From contig JAGQDJ010000022.1 of the NCBI GenBank assembly GCA_022885665.1, positions 372,001-436,000 on the forward strand: a stretch of 64,000 nucleotides of DNA, written 5' to 3'. The position numbers and the translations under genes were made by a program. Source of the DNA: Triops longicaudatus. Its lineage: Eukaryota > Arthropoda > Branchiopoda > Notostraca > Triopsidae. The notes beneath the pieces are model-generated. The model was not told the origin of the DNA, made no database searches, and worked only from the letters and a program-made list of their open reading frames with translations. How positions within the stretch are numbered: position 1 is the stretch's first letter; each line of letters starts with the position of its first letter. Below, piece after piece: positions 28,853 to 40,760 of this stretch.

Positions 28853-29112
28853 ACGATGAATTGATATTGATATTTTTCCGTTGCTTTTGTTCGGAGTGCC
28901 GACTGTTTCATAATTATTACGACCTGATATGATAAATTTACCAAAAAAGTGAATTATGGCACCGAAATTGCAATTCTTGTTTTGTGATGAAGTTTGCTGA
29001 TAGGTAAACAGGTTAGCAAGTCGCATTGTAGTTTTCTAGAATATTCCTACCACAATAAAAACGGATGTCAAATTTTATATCAACCCTAGCTCGCACTCCC
29101 GACTGTTTGACA

Positions 29113-29134
29113 AAACTGCAGTATACTGCAGTTT
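29113..29134. repeat. Perfect 22-bp palindrome
   Basis: AAACTGCAGTATACTGCAG followed by TTT is identical to its reverse complement, with the centre at the TATA step. It lies in an AT-rich island between the microsatellite and a decayed open frame. It could be a dimeric binding site or the centre of a small fold-back; the sequence alone does not decide. Confidence 0.7.
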
Positions 29135-29565
29135 AATTAATCTATACCTAAATTAAATTAAATATATGTTTTATATAAAATATAATTTCGTACTACAAAA
29201 AGGAAAATTGTGTAACATGTGAAATATACTATATACATTACATGCTTCTGCATTTACTCGTAAAGATTAGTGAAATAAATTTTGTGCAAATACGAAAGAG
29301 TACTTAAACGCTACAAAAATGTAAATATTGTACTAGTATTCTCCATAAAAAACGGCCCCAACAAAGCGTCCTATGCTAACGACACGGCACTGTGTAAAAA
29401 AAAGTGGCGCTGCGGGTCAAGAGTGTTCTAGTAAGCCGAAAATGGGACACTCGTGCAACTGCGGTGGCGTTAGGTATTGGAACTTTGTTGGGGCCATTTT
29501 TTATGGAAGGCACTGTATATTAATTAAATATGATACAAGACAAGACTCAAATTGGTACGCAATAA

Positions 29566-30007
29566 TTATAAAAATAGAGGAATATACTTTAGGCTTAGTT
29601 TAGTTTGTTTTTTAAGACGAACATAATCGACATTTCGACGTATTGTTGCCGTCAGCTTTCTTTGAATAACTGTACTTGCTGCATTTAAAATACTGTGTCC
29701 GCCTATATCTTGCCTAAATGAATTAGCTATTTTGTGTCTTAAAAACTTACAAAACGCGTTATGTATATAAGAAATAAAACTTTTTATGATCAATACTTGT
29801 TGAGGAACATATGTAACACTCAAGATTACTTATAATATTTGAAGTTTCACATTGTAAAATGTTTTTTATAAAATTGTTAAACAGAAACTTGGAAAAAGTT
29901 CTAGTAATTAGAGCATCCTGTAACATCCGAAGATTGTCTTCATATTGCAAGTTTGTGTTACGAAACTTACAAATGTCCATTGCGTACTTTAGTGTCATTC
30001 TCTTCAC
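29566..30007 (-). pseudogene. Decayed AT-rich open frame of unknown origin
   Basis: Two minus-strand frames of about 82 and 85 codons follow each other with a small overlap (29759-29823) and a frame change between them, as expected from one longer reading frame broken by an indel. The first has an amphipathic, coding-like stretch (NLRMLQDALITRTFSKF). The second has KFLRHKIANSF and a basic C-terminus. I do not recognise the family. The surrounding 28.7-30.0 kb is more AT-rich than its neighbours. A degraded mobile or foreign gene is possible, but no homology is claimed. Confidence 0.25.
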
Positions 30008-33000
30008 AAGTTAGTTTTATATGCCCCGTTAATCCCTATAAACTTGTAAGCTTTCACTGGATGTAAGTCCAACTTCCTGAACTTGCTACAGCATTATGAC
30101 TTGCATAATATGCAAGAAGTCGTGACAGTTTCAACTCGCGTGTAAGGAAATGAGTCGTACTAATCTTGTTGCAAGCTAGGGGAAAAATTATGTATAATAA
30201 ATTTCACCGACCGGAAAGAAGAATAGTCTGAAGTCCGTTGGAGGGTAGGTTGTTGCGTGGGGTCAGTTGATGTGCAATTGAAGCTCCTAAGGAACGGAAA
30301 GAGGAAGGAAGCGAGCGCTCCTTGAGCCATGCAACAATGACATAGACAAGTCGGTTCAGATTTTCCGCGACAGAGACGGACGTCCACTCATTTTCTCGTA
30401 AAAACCATCCCCAAGTCGGCCCCTGACTATTACGTACGAGCTTGCTTGGCTTGCTTCATAAGAAATTACCTCCCAAAACCTTGTCAGTGGGGAGAGCTAC
30501 AAATAAAAAAGGGAAGCAAAAGAAACAAACAATCGTGTGCCTTGTTCTTCGGCTTTCAATGTGATGTGAGGTCATCAATCGATAGCCTGTTGTCCTGGAG
30601 GAAATTTCCCAAAGAAAAATCCAAGAATCTGCCACAAAGAGTCCCGAGGTGGTCTTTGTTCTGCTTCTTGTTTTATTTCCCCTTCACATACACCTCAGAC
30701 ATACACATACGCAGAATAACAAAATATTTCTTTGCTTTATTTGTTTGTCTGTTTTTTATTTAAAAAAATCAGAAAATGGATAAAAAATGAAAAGCGAATT
30801 TATGTACGCGTTTGTAATGGAAAACTATCCAAGCCAACCAGTTTTTGATCGCTATCAAGGCACTTTTTGGCTTTTGACAACACCCGAAGATCACGATCAT
30901 GGAAACCCCTTCAGGCTCCGCTCCAACGATGATAAACTTATATGCGCCCCTTTTGCTATAGTGACGTCATAAGTTGAAATTTCAACTAAAGAGAATAATG
31001 GCTGAAAGTCTTACGCATGACGTGCCAACAAAGACCTCCCATATCGCTCAGTGTACCGAAAACCTTAAAATTCTGAATGTTTATACGACACTCAAGAAAT
31101 GCGTCCCCTAACGTATTATCAATTTTAAGCTGCCTATTACTTTTACAAATACAAGTTGGAGTAGGTACTCTATTTGGAATTAATGTTTGCTTTTTTGAGA
31201 GATAATCTGCAATTTAATGATTGCTCAGTAACGCTTTCTTAGCAATTTGATGGTCGCCATCTTGGATTTTCACTAACGTTATGGAACAGTGAAGTCACGA
31301 ATTCTCCATTTACAAAATTTATTTCTAAAGTATTCACTTTTGACAGTATTCGCTTCACAGAATTTTACTTTTTACGCTGAAGCACAAATGGAAGGTTTCG
31401 AGCACTACCGATTCTTTCAAAAATAATGAATACGAAAAAAAAAATCACTAAAAGAAAGAGCATCTGCGAAAAAAGGAACTGTTATTACTCAATACAATAC
31501 CATCTGCATTGTAGCGGCAGAAAATTGTTAGATCTTTTCTCTTATTTCTACTTTTTCGTTGTTACTCAATAGGTCCTCAGAGAAAATGTTATATAGAAAA
31601 TATTCACCATCAGATCTTGGTGTCTCGAAAATTTTCTAAGATCCATTTCATAACTTAAGAAAAAATAATCGTCGTTCGAACGCTCGCGATAAGCAAACAC
31701 TAACAATGAATCGTAGAGAACATGGCAACAGCATTAAGGTAGCTGTGGGCTCTATGCAAACCATCACCAAGTTGAAGTTCTCATCTTAACAGCTTTTGGA
31801 GGGTCAGTGAGAATGTCGCAGAAACACTTAAAGCTCTTTGTTTTTCCGATCTAAGCGGCTCCCACAAATTTTAAAAACTTATCTATAAAGGCTAAGTCCG
31901 AGTGCTCATCAAGAAACCATTGTGGACGTTGTGGGCCATCGTTGTCGCGGTGGCCGTTTTCTTGACTTAGGGACTTTTTTTTTCATTCCTTCTTGTCTCT
32001 GGGAAACGACTTAAAAAGAGTCGCTAAAAGCTTTAGACGATCGCCTATATCATCCGTTCGGAGGGGCTAACACCCAGGTGTTGTGGGTTTTTGCCTTTCT
32101 GCCGTTCATCTCGATAACCGTCCTATTCTGGCTCATTTGCATATCGCAGCGATTCGTTGGAAACATGGAAAAAACTTATACCAAAATATGACTCCAATCT
32201 AGGCAGGCTTGGAAGAATATCACAAGCTAACAAAGGCAGTTTCAGAGTTTGTTTTTTAGTTTCGGTAGTTTTTGCTGCACTGTGGTGTACGTAAACCAGC
32301 TTGAGGGTCTGGACGTCTAGGAAAAAGGAAGAAGAGATGCTTTTAAGTTTTATAGAGCTCGGGGAAGAGCTTGATTAGTGTTTTAGCGAAAAGAGGCCCC
32401 GCAGCTGTACTTTTTGAGACTTAACAGTGAAGTCAAAAAGCGCTCAAGCTTTTAAGTTGTAATTACCTCCGTACCGTTTTACCCCACGTTTTCCTTTATC
32501 ACTGTTCCCAAACACAGTACTTCTTCTCCAAGTCGCTTCTTTCCCTTCGCTATATGGAACGATCTTCGTTCCGAAAAATGATAAGAAACCCTAAAATTAG
32601 AAGCTACACTGGGACTCGGCATTCCTCTTATCCTCTTTTTAAAGAAGTCGATAAAAATTTTAAAAGCTTTTCTACCCCGCCATTACATTTCTTCTTAGAA
32701 AACATGTTCGTGCTTGGTGTGTGATTATATATGCAACAACCCCGGGAAACACCTTTCCAGAGTGGTCTTCCGCCACAAAGTTGGACTAATGTTTTCCAGC
32801 CTGCGCAACAATTGCCCTTTTGCATAGGTTTAGGCAACCATTCAGTTATACTCAGAAAACAGAAGTTGGAAGGTGTTGTAGGGTCGAGTCCGCCCAAACC
32901 ATGTCACAAGCCTGCTACAATTAGGTATCCATTAGTTCCATGTTTTCCTTTCTCCTTTGTTCTTTGGCAGTTCATGTTTTTTTACATAATCGCCATTGAC

Positions 33001-33105
33001 TTGAATATGTCTACTTCTGAAACAAAGCATATTCCAAGCAACACATTTATATACCAACTGCAGCGTAACAATAAACGCTGTATTTAAAACTCGCAGTAAA
33101 ACTCG
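30008..33105. other. Gene-free stretch
   Basis: No exon, RNA gene or transposon end can be supported here. The longer open frames (for example 30446-30763 on the plus strand) have no family resemblance. Confidence 0.4.
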
Positions 33106-33416
33106 CAGTAGTATTTCTGAAAACTGCACTAAGCGACAACGTCCTGTTCTCAATGCAACATTGTATTCAAATAAAGTGTGAAAAATTAGTTACACTTGTC
33201 ATGCCCAAGGTAGTTAGACTGCATTTAAGACTTAACAGCCTGCATTGCAGTTATTGAAAGTTTTTAAATATATTAAATTGTGCAAGATTGTTATGCTAAG
33301 TTTTATATGTAGTCTAACTACCATGGACATGATAAGTGTAACTAATTCTTCATACTTTAATTGACTGGAAATTGAGAACAGGACGTTGTTCTTAAGTGCA
33401 GTTTTCAGAACTACTT
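33106..33416. repeat. Fold-back element with about 115-bp inverted arms
   Basis: The left arm (33106-33224) and the reverse complement of the right arm (33305-33416) match over nearly their whole length. Shared blocks are TCTGAAAACTGCACT, ACAACGTCCTGTTCTCAAT, AATTAGTTACACTT, TCATG and GGTAGTTAGACT. The spacer is about 80 bp and AT-rich. Just outside the left arm AAAACTCGCAGT is tandemly duplicated. There is no open frame. The structure suits a hairpin-forming miniature transposon. Confidence 0.8.
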
Positions 33417-34442
33417 TTAAGTATCATACCAGATACATTGTTTTCTACTTTAGGAAACTTTATGCAATTCAACTAGATGATAATTTGTAACAATAAAGAA
33501 ATTAAAACCCAGTTTACGTAAAGAATTTTCTGTGGCAATGCAGGCTGTCACTGCGATCACTGAGATCGGACGATCCAAATTGGAACTAATTTGACAGCTT
33601 GTTGTCCAACACTATCAGTCTTTTTGGACAGCCACTCCTGTCCGCAAGGTGTGAATTTGGACTTCGGTCGTGAATAGCCAGTCCGATGATAGCCTGTGAG
33701 AACCACGCTTTACGATTCGCGGCCTAAAGAACCTGACGTAAAGGAGTGTTGCGCATAGTAACAGTGCCAAAGAGGCCCACAGTTTCATTGTTACAATAAT
33801 GAATTTTACCCTCTGCAGCGGTTGTATCAGAGAAATACTTGTGTGCTACGGCTACGTAATGAATTTTTTAAAAGTTCATAATTCCGTAATAGTCTTTACC
33901 AAATTACGCCCCTAACGGCTAGAAAGTGCAAAATCCTCTATTAGACACTAAAACACTGGAAGGTGCCATAAGGTTCAGCTGATATTCCCCTTCTTTGTCC
34001 TGACGTTTTCCTTGTTGGTCGAAGTGAAAGGCTTGCAGTTGTTAGCGTCTAATGGCGGATTTGTGGTTTCCACAGCTTCGGTAGACGACATTAGTGAATT
34101 TGGTGAAGACTACAAAAGTCAAATTTAAATGTTTGGATGTTCTCTATCGCAACTCCATTTTCATTTTCCTGACTTTTTCATTGGTATCTAATAACGAATC
34201 TCTCCTAAAATACACAGACAATGGGGAAGTTAGAAACTTCTTTTCTACAACTTTTTGTGACGTCACAGTTACAAGACACAGATACACATTTCTGAGTACA
34301 TAAAATTGTTACCGTAAAATAAGTTGAGAGTAAATTTCGTAAAATACTGATATGAATATAAGAAAGAATAGGAAAAATCTTATCACACATGGATACCAAG
34401 GTGAATAGAAATAATCCAAAAGCCTTTCGTCATTCCAAGCCT

Positions 34443-34598
34443 CGCGATCCTGGAGAGAAGTTATCCTCGTGATCCGTCAGAATAGATCCGGATCGCAATC
34501 CGTGAGCAACGACCCGGATTGGATCGTAATCCGAGGTCGTCCGTGATTGTTTATCCGGATCGGATGGCGATCCAGATCGTTTTTTGGATCTGATCCGC
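34443..34598. repeat. Cluster of GGATC/GATCC units
   Basis: Around ten GGATC, GATCC or GGATCGNAATCCG-like words occur in 156 bp in both orientations (for example CCGGATCGCAATCCG, GGATTGGATCGTAATCCG and CCGGATCGGATGGCGATCC). The density is far above that of the flanks. It could be a degenerate short satellite or the subterminal part of a mobile element. It ends about 130 bp before the hAT element. Confidence 0.6.
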
Positions 34599-34727
34599 CT
34601 ACCCATGCGCCGGGCGCCATTACTAACAGACGTAGTAGTTTTTAATTCACTTGTTGAACTTTTTTTTTATGGATACACAATGTGGAGTGGCAATATTTTA
34701 CGTGTATTACTAGCCGTAAGCCTAATT

Positions 34728-35457
34728 CAGCGGCATCCAACACTATCTTCAATTCACCGGTGTTGACGAACTGAAGGAAAAAGTGGGCGAATCGACCATT
34801 TTGAATACTAAAAATTAATTTCCAGACCTTAAGTAATCAACTTTTTGGTAACCTCAAACTTCGTTATTTGAGCTTCAGCATTAAAAGAACTTAGCACGAA
34901 ACTAGTGAAAACTTCTTATCTACAGGTCCCATTTTCGCGCTTTCAATATTCTCGGACGAAATTCAAGTAGGCCTACTCTATTTTGCGAGCCGACATCTTT
35001 GTCGCGGTAAGTTTAAAAAAAAAAAATCCGTGGGCGCGGGCTGAACGAGTTGGAAAACACAAAAGCATTTTCTATTACAGAAAAACGATACCGATAAATC
35101 TTTTCTAAAATAGTTTTGCTCTAGTTTTAGTGAATCAGATGTTAAACTAGTTTCGGGTTGCAAACAGAAACAGCAGAAGGGGGAAATTGTTTGAAGTACT
35201 TGCATAAACCAGCGATAAGTTAAAGCTAGTTTTGCGCGTTTTTCGTTAAATGTATTTACCAATGAGAAATGCATAAGCCTATGTATTTACACATAGGCTT
35301 GTAGCATTCAACCGTAATTCCCCTTTTTAAAATTTAAAACATTTACTCTTTTTTTTTTTGCTGGTGTTGGCGAATTCGAAGTTATGAGGTGTTAGCGAAC
35401 TGAGCGTCCAATTCGCCAACACGTTAACGAATCATGAAAAAGGGTTGGTCACCCCTG
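34728..35457. mobile_element. Non-autonomous hAT-like element
   Basis: The left end begins CAGCGGCATCCAACACTATC. The reverse complement of the right end begins CAGGGGTGACCAACCCTTTT. The flanking octamers are GCCTAATT (34720-34727) and GCCTAGCT (35458-35465), six of eight matching, as expected for an aged 8-bp hAT target duplication. Subterminal GTGTTGGCGAATT-like words occur near both ends in both orientations. At 730 bp with no transposase frame it is a deletion derivative. Confidence 0.7.
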
Positions 35458-35465
35458 GCCTAGCT

Positions 35466-36906
35466 CATTGCCTTCTGTAAATGCCCCGATGGTCTCAATG
35501 TTTCGTTAGCTAAACATACCTTTAATGAAGACGTCTGAACAGTAAATAGGAGCATGGATTTATTTGATTGAAATCCCCAACAGACAGCGGATTATTGTTC
35601 CAAAGTGGACTGTGACGTAGGAATTGAGAGACGTTTTAAAGGAACTCTCGCTTTTCTCAGTTTGACATAAAAGAACGAAAAAGTAAAGAGGGAAGAAGGG
35701 ATAAAAAGAAATGCTTACGAAAAACGTTTCGGGTTTCGTTGAGAAGTGGCAGGTCTGTTTTTGCTGGCACTTGACAATCCCCAGCAATGCCTTTTCCCTC
35801 ACGTCTTAAAACATCTATTAAGACCCAGTGAACCAACACATACACATACACACATTCACTCACACCTGGTCTACAAAGCTCAAGTGCTTGTCAAAGCTGT
35901 TCGAGCTTGCCTTAAGGGCATAATGGCCGTCCCCAGCCGAACGCTTTCAAAGTGAGGCCAGAAGTAAAGATTGCATTAATACACCACAAATCTAAGCCCC
36001 CATCAGAGCAGTTAATGTGTTTTCGGAGAGTTACAGAAGAATTCTTTTGTACAAATATAACTTTATGCCTCAGACAAGCCCCCAGTCTTGGAAAATCAGT
36101 TTTCGTATTCTCAGTTCGTGCCATTAGTAATTAGTAGCACCTTGTCACAGCGCGCATCTTTTGGACACACTTTGCTTTGAAGTTGTGAGGCTGAAAGAAA
36201 ACAGAGGCGGAAGTGCGAGTACTGTTCGCCTTCCCAAAGAGATCAAGGGTAAGGAAGTGAAAGAGAGAAAGAGGGAGGCTAAAGAGGCTAAACTTAGGCT
36301 TTGCACTTTTCGCTGGGGGTGAAAGATGTATAAATGACAGTGCTAAACGACTCCTCTCATTAAATCCCATTTACCCTGTCGCGCGTGAACGCAAGGAAAC
36401 CGCGTAGCTCATTAACCCCCTCCAACGCACCGCACATGCAACGCACCTTGGTCCGAGACGTTGAATACATTTTTCGAAGAGAAGTCAATTAAACTTTGTG
36501 CGACACTGCCTCTTGAACTCGGAGTCTAAGATACGTACAGCTTGAATCCTTTAGAGGTATATATAGCTGTAATGTGAGGCAAGTTAAACAAAAACTACAA
36601 CAAGCAGTCCCATACCAAGGATTTTGGTTGCTATGAAGTTTCGGGGGGTGTTTTCCACATGCAAATTTTTCGAACACGTGGTGGTCGCCTATGTTCACCA
36701 TTACAAAATTATCATTTCAGGTGAGTTAGAGCCCCCTATTTCTCGCCCTGGATACGGGGGTTGACAACTATAAACTCTCCGGTAACTTGCCGTAAAAAAA
36801 AAAAAAAAATCCAAGCTTTATTCAAGTTTATAGATACCAGCATAGAATAAGCTTCTTCCCCTAAATTTACAAATAAACTTTAATTACAAGATATCAGCAG
36901 GTGCGT
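35466..36906. other. Gene-free stretch
   Basis: No supported exon; open frames are short and without motifs. An A run of about 16 lies at about 36794-36809. Confidence 0.4.
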
Positions 36907-36950
36907 CGGGGGGGGGGGGGTCATTGGGGGTGGGGAGTGGAGACTTAACT
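36907..36950 (+). repeat. G-rich tract with quadruplex potential
   Basis: A run of 13 G is followed within 30 bases by GGGGG, GGGG and further GG pairs on the plus strand. This satisfies the four-G-tract pattern for an intramolecular G-quadruplex. It lies in non-coding DNA, and no promoter was recognised next to it. Confidence 0.6.
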
Positions 36951-38754
36951 ATACCGACTATACTTGACGATTTTACCGACTCGAATATGATACTTCTCTA
37001 CAAAATCAAATTTTAACCAATTATTGGGAGGGTGCACCCCAATCCGTTTTCGCGACGCCCCTTGGTATCAGTATATCCTAATCTAATTAAAAAGTCGATT
37101 GGCGGATTTGTGGTTGAAAAACTCACGTTTATAGTCCGAGCCCAATTCTGTAATATTCCGAGCACTAGGACAAATTTCACGAAAAGAAAGTAGTTATTTT
37201 ATTTTTAACACAAGACAGTTTTATTTTTTTTCTAGCCTTCGTTGGATAGCCTAAACACTTTTCTCATAGTATACCTAATTTTTGGCCTACAGATAATATG
37301 CACACTTAATGAAAAACGGTTGCTAGTCATGTTCAGGTCCTTAGTTACATCTGTGACAATTGCTTCCTAAACCTACCTAATTAAGAAACGTGATTACGAG
37401 AAAAGCGTAAATAATAAAAAAGGCTATTAGCGGTTTTTGTTTGGTAATGATGTGTTTGTCGAAACGCACTTGAAGATTAGCCGTAAAAGTACTTTTCTCC
37501 TGGATTAACTTAAATTAGAATTTACTTAGGAGTGGTTAAGTAATGACGAGAAAGTATGGGAGTCACAGCATTACATTCACTTGTCACATTTCAGTATTTA
37601 TGCGTGGTAAAGTATGAAAGCACCTCCAAGAAACATCTTGGGATGAACGTGTTATTATTCGATGGTAAAAGTGGTAACAAAAATAAAAATGTATCCTTGT
37701 GCCCTGACTTAAACAAATATGACGATTGCTTGCAGCTGATACGTAGGCTGTTCCGAACATTTGAAGTCGAAAACTCAGCGCGGAGGTATAGTATGCCGTG
37801 AAACAGAATAGTTGACATGGGTCTCAGCGTAGGTTATGATGAAAATGGCAGTTGGAGGAGAGCTGGGCACCTCCTCCTGTCGCGAAGTTAGTATATAATT
37901 TGGCTGGACTTGGTGAAAGTTTTCATAAAGGTGTCGAAGCCAGATGACGGTACAGCTATGTGTATGACATGTATAGTACTTAACCACAATTTATACGGTG
38001 AAAAAGGAAATATGAGGTCTTGGGACTTGGATAGACTTAATGACAGTACCGGCAGAGGATGCCAGAGCCAGAAAAATGCTCAAGCAGTTTAATAATTACG
38101 CAATTTACAAGAGTGACGAGGCCATGCGTACTCATTCGGGGCAAATCGTAGATCGTGAGAGGAAAATGTTACCTCAAGATGACCACACGACGTCTCCATT
38201 TCATCCCTCATTAGATGATTAAATGTCAGATTGTGCATATCTTGGACTGACAATTATCCCTTTTGTGGTGCTTTTCTTACTTATAACCGGTTTTCTGTAG
38301 GAAAATAGAGTTCACCTTACGAAAGGAAGTCCACTTGGAGTTTATAGAACTGACATGTTGTAAACTGGTGATATGTTGCGGTTAACAAGCGTCGTGCGCA
38401 CGAGGAAGATTGAATGGAACGTGATAATTTGGCTGCTGGGAGTATGACAAAAAATTTTATCTGATGAGCTACCAATACATAGAGGGTGTTAAAATAATGT
38501 GCTAGTATACCGCGTGCGTAGAGAAAAAGGGAGAAGTATTCAAATATTACACGTGAGAAAATAATAGAGGAGACTTGAGTCAGTAGTAACGTGATGCGAA
38601 AGTAACAAAAATCTGAACTTTTGAACAAAAGCTTTCTTGTGGCTGTAAAAAAGTCATAGTTGTCACATATTGAATAGCCTTACAAAAAACTGCATTTGAA
38701 ATGATTGAAAACTTATCCAGATATTCAATAATGATTGATTCCTCTACCTTTAAT
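36951..38754. other. Gene-free stretch
   Basis: Nothing recognisable. Open frames at 37556-37801 (plus) and 38317-38628 (minus) have no family resemblance. Confidence 0.4.
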
Positions 38755-38789
38755 AAAAAATGAAAACGGTTGGTACGTTTTCATTTTTT
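38755..38789. repeat. Perfect 14-bp stem hairpin
   Basis: AAAAAATGAAAACG, a 7-base loop GTTGGTA, then CGTTTTCATTTTTT form a perfect stem. It sits about 50 bp outside the edge of repeat copy C and may be the end of a fold-back element or of that repeat. Confidence 0.6.
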
Positions 38790-39317
38790 TTTTTAAGTTG
38801 CGTTCACTATAGACAGCCAAAAATTGTCACAAAACATTTTTTGAGCTGACCAAGTGCTACTGAATAATATGTGAAAAGCTCATACACCACAGACCCCATA
38901 GTTATTTTATACGAGACCTAGAAATTCCAGGACAACCGTCAAAACGATAGGTGACAGCCGATTTCTCCAATATGGAAAATGAGACTTGAGAAATGGCAAC
39001 GCCGCATGACGTACATTGTGTTGGAGTTCAGAACTGTTGGGAGTTAGGAAATCGATCAGAAGCAGAAGGAAAACGGTTGCTTTAACTTAAGCACGCCAAG
39101 CACCTGTAAACGATTATGAACAGACCAGAGTATTTGGCAGATATTCGCAGTATACTTCCATGCTCGAAAGACTAGCATTTTACTGGCAGCAAAATGTCAT
39201 CATTAACTGGCGTGTTTTTTTTTGTGCCAGAATACGGTTCTCTCATTTTACCGGCGATGCATTGGCATAGAATCGGGAGGCAATAGCCGTTCGATGTCTC
39301 AATTTTTTGCAAAGGCA

Positions 39318-40147
39318 CTGTCCTCCACTTAAATCGAACTCGGATGAGATTAAAATCCCCGTAACTTGAACGAAAATTTACGGTCCCGTTTTTATACCAT
39401 CTAACTCAATGTAAATAAAGTTCGGTTAAAGAAAATTCGTCTAACTTAGATATCGCTTTAATCGAAAATAAAATCCAGACCCACTGGCTATCTCAATGGT
39501 TGAAAGCTTCGGATAAGGTGTTTTCCTAGACAGATGGTAGTTCCTGAAAACTAGAGTCGACAATTTCCATGAATAGCTTCCCATATTCTGACGTAACGAC
39601 CTTTCACAACCTCTTTCACCTTTCACGTTTTCTCACTGGGACATTTCTTGATAGCGACATTTAGTAAAGAGATAAAATCGGTGAGAGAAAGATGCGTAAA
39701 AAAAGGTTGAAGATCTTGTCAATTGCCGAGTGAGTGGAAGCATTGATTCCGCTTGAAAACAATCAAACGCAAGATTCAGTAACAAAGCAGTTTGGAATTG
39801 CATGATGAATCTTGATTGCAGTTGAGTCTGTGGTCACAGTTTGCAGATTTTTGGAAGTGAACGGTGGTACACAATTTGACCAGATATGCCTTACAGAATT
39901 ACATGTCTACTTTACCTCAAAAGAACGCAAAATCGCGCTTAATTGACTATTATTTCAACAAAAACTAAGACTCGTTATCAATATAATGTTATTTCATGTT
40001 GTAATACAATACACATGTATATACTCTTGTTGTATACTTTCTGTCCTAATAAAGCTGCCATTAAGACAACTTCCGATAACACAAAAATCCGTGCAAAACG
40101 AATTTGTTAGACCGGTCCCGAGCCGTTCGACTTAAGCGGAGGGACTG
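39318..40147 (+). mobile_element. Pogo-like DNA transposon relic
   Basis: The left end CTGTCCTCCACTTAAATCGA and the reverse complement of the right end, CAGTCCCTCCGCTTAAGTCG, are diverged terminal inverted repeats. The right end is followed by TA (40148-40149). Inside, 39693-39806 encodes a broken pogo/CENP-B-type helix-turn-helix. The element is 830 bp and lacks a DDE domain, so it is an internally deleted, inactive copy on the plus strand. Confidence 0.75.
39693..39806 (+). pseudogene. Broken pogo/CENP-B-type transposase N-terminus
   Basis: The frame starts MRKKRLKILSIAE, then has an in-frame TGA, then continues VEALIPLENNQTQDSVTKQF and ends at a second stop. The order of a basic start, an LSIAEKVE-like helix, LENxQxQxSVxxxFGI and a turn is the pogo/Tigger DNA-binding fold. 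The internal stop shows it is not translated as a whole. Confidence 0.65.
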
Positions 40148-40328
40148 TAGTACAGGCATGGTTTTTCCATAGGATGTTGTCAAGGTAACTGTGGCGCTTG
40201 AAAATGGCGCCTCCAGGGCACCTTGCATTTTTCTGTTCATTTGTACAACTTTTCTTAATTTATACTATTTCTTCACGGAAACGAATGTATACTTCATAAT
40301 TCTAATAAACATTACATAAAACATAGAG

Positions 40329-40760
40329 CAGGGGTTACCAAAATTTTTCGTTAGCGGCGCACTTACAGATTCCCCTGTTTTTCGCGGCACCCCTTAGAAC
40401 ACTATATTAAACCAAACATTTTCACCAAAAATCTAGAGAAATAGTGCGCTTACAACAATAATGAAATCATCGACAATACTGAAAAAGACTCTAACAGTAA
40501 AAAAACGGATATAAAACTTTTACAAAACTAGCACACCACGTTCTGTCGCCGCAATCGGGCGCACATTTCACAGGAAGGACAATCTCTTCTTTCAAATGAG
40601 CCTCGTAACTTCACCCTGTGTGTACGGCACTGTAAACCGCCATAAAATGTATGATTTTCATTATCAATAAATAGCCTATTTTACAGTGATAAATATCCCA
40701 CGTAAAAACATATATGCGCAACTCAAATTCCTCAAATCTGGAGGCCGGCACACTCGATGA
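40329..40760 (+). mobile_element. hAT-like element end (truncated or unbounded)
   Basis: Starting at 40329 the sequence reads CAGGGGTTACCAAAATTTTT followed by an AGCGGCGCACTTACAGATTC block and CGCGGCACCCC, the usual layout of hAT termini. The matching right end with CCCCTG and an 8-bp repeat of ACATAGAG was not found, so the right boundary given is only where resemblance fades. No transposase frame is present. Confidence 0.45.

Larger units (their letters stand above)
38840..40275 (-). repeat. Unnamed interspersed repeat, copy C, interrupted by a pogo-like element
   Basis: In reverse complement this matches copies A and B. Shared blocks: AGAAATAGTATAAATTAAG, GGCGCCATTTTCAAGCGCCA (nearly exact to copy A), TTACCTTGACAA, then after the insertion AAGTTAAAGC, GTACGTCATGCGGCGTTGCC, GAATTTCTAGGTCT and GGTCTGTGGTGTATGAGC. 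The pogo-like element at 39318-40147 splits it at nearly the same place where the Tigger-like element splits copy A. Confidence 0.65.

Noticed and set aside
28700..29026. Minus-strand frame with a long isoleucine run
   Set aside because: It is the translation of the TAA/TTA microsatellite and has no other coding character.
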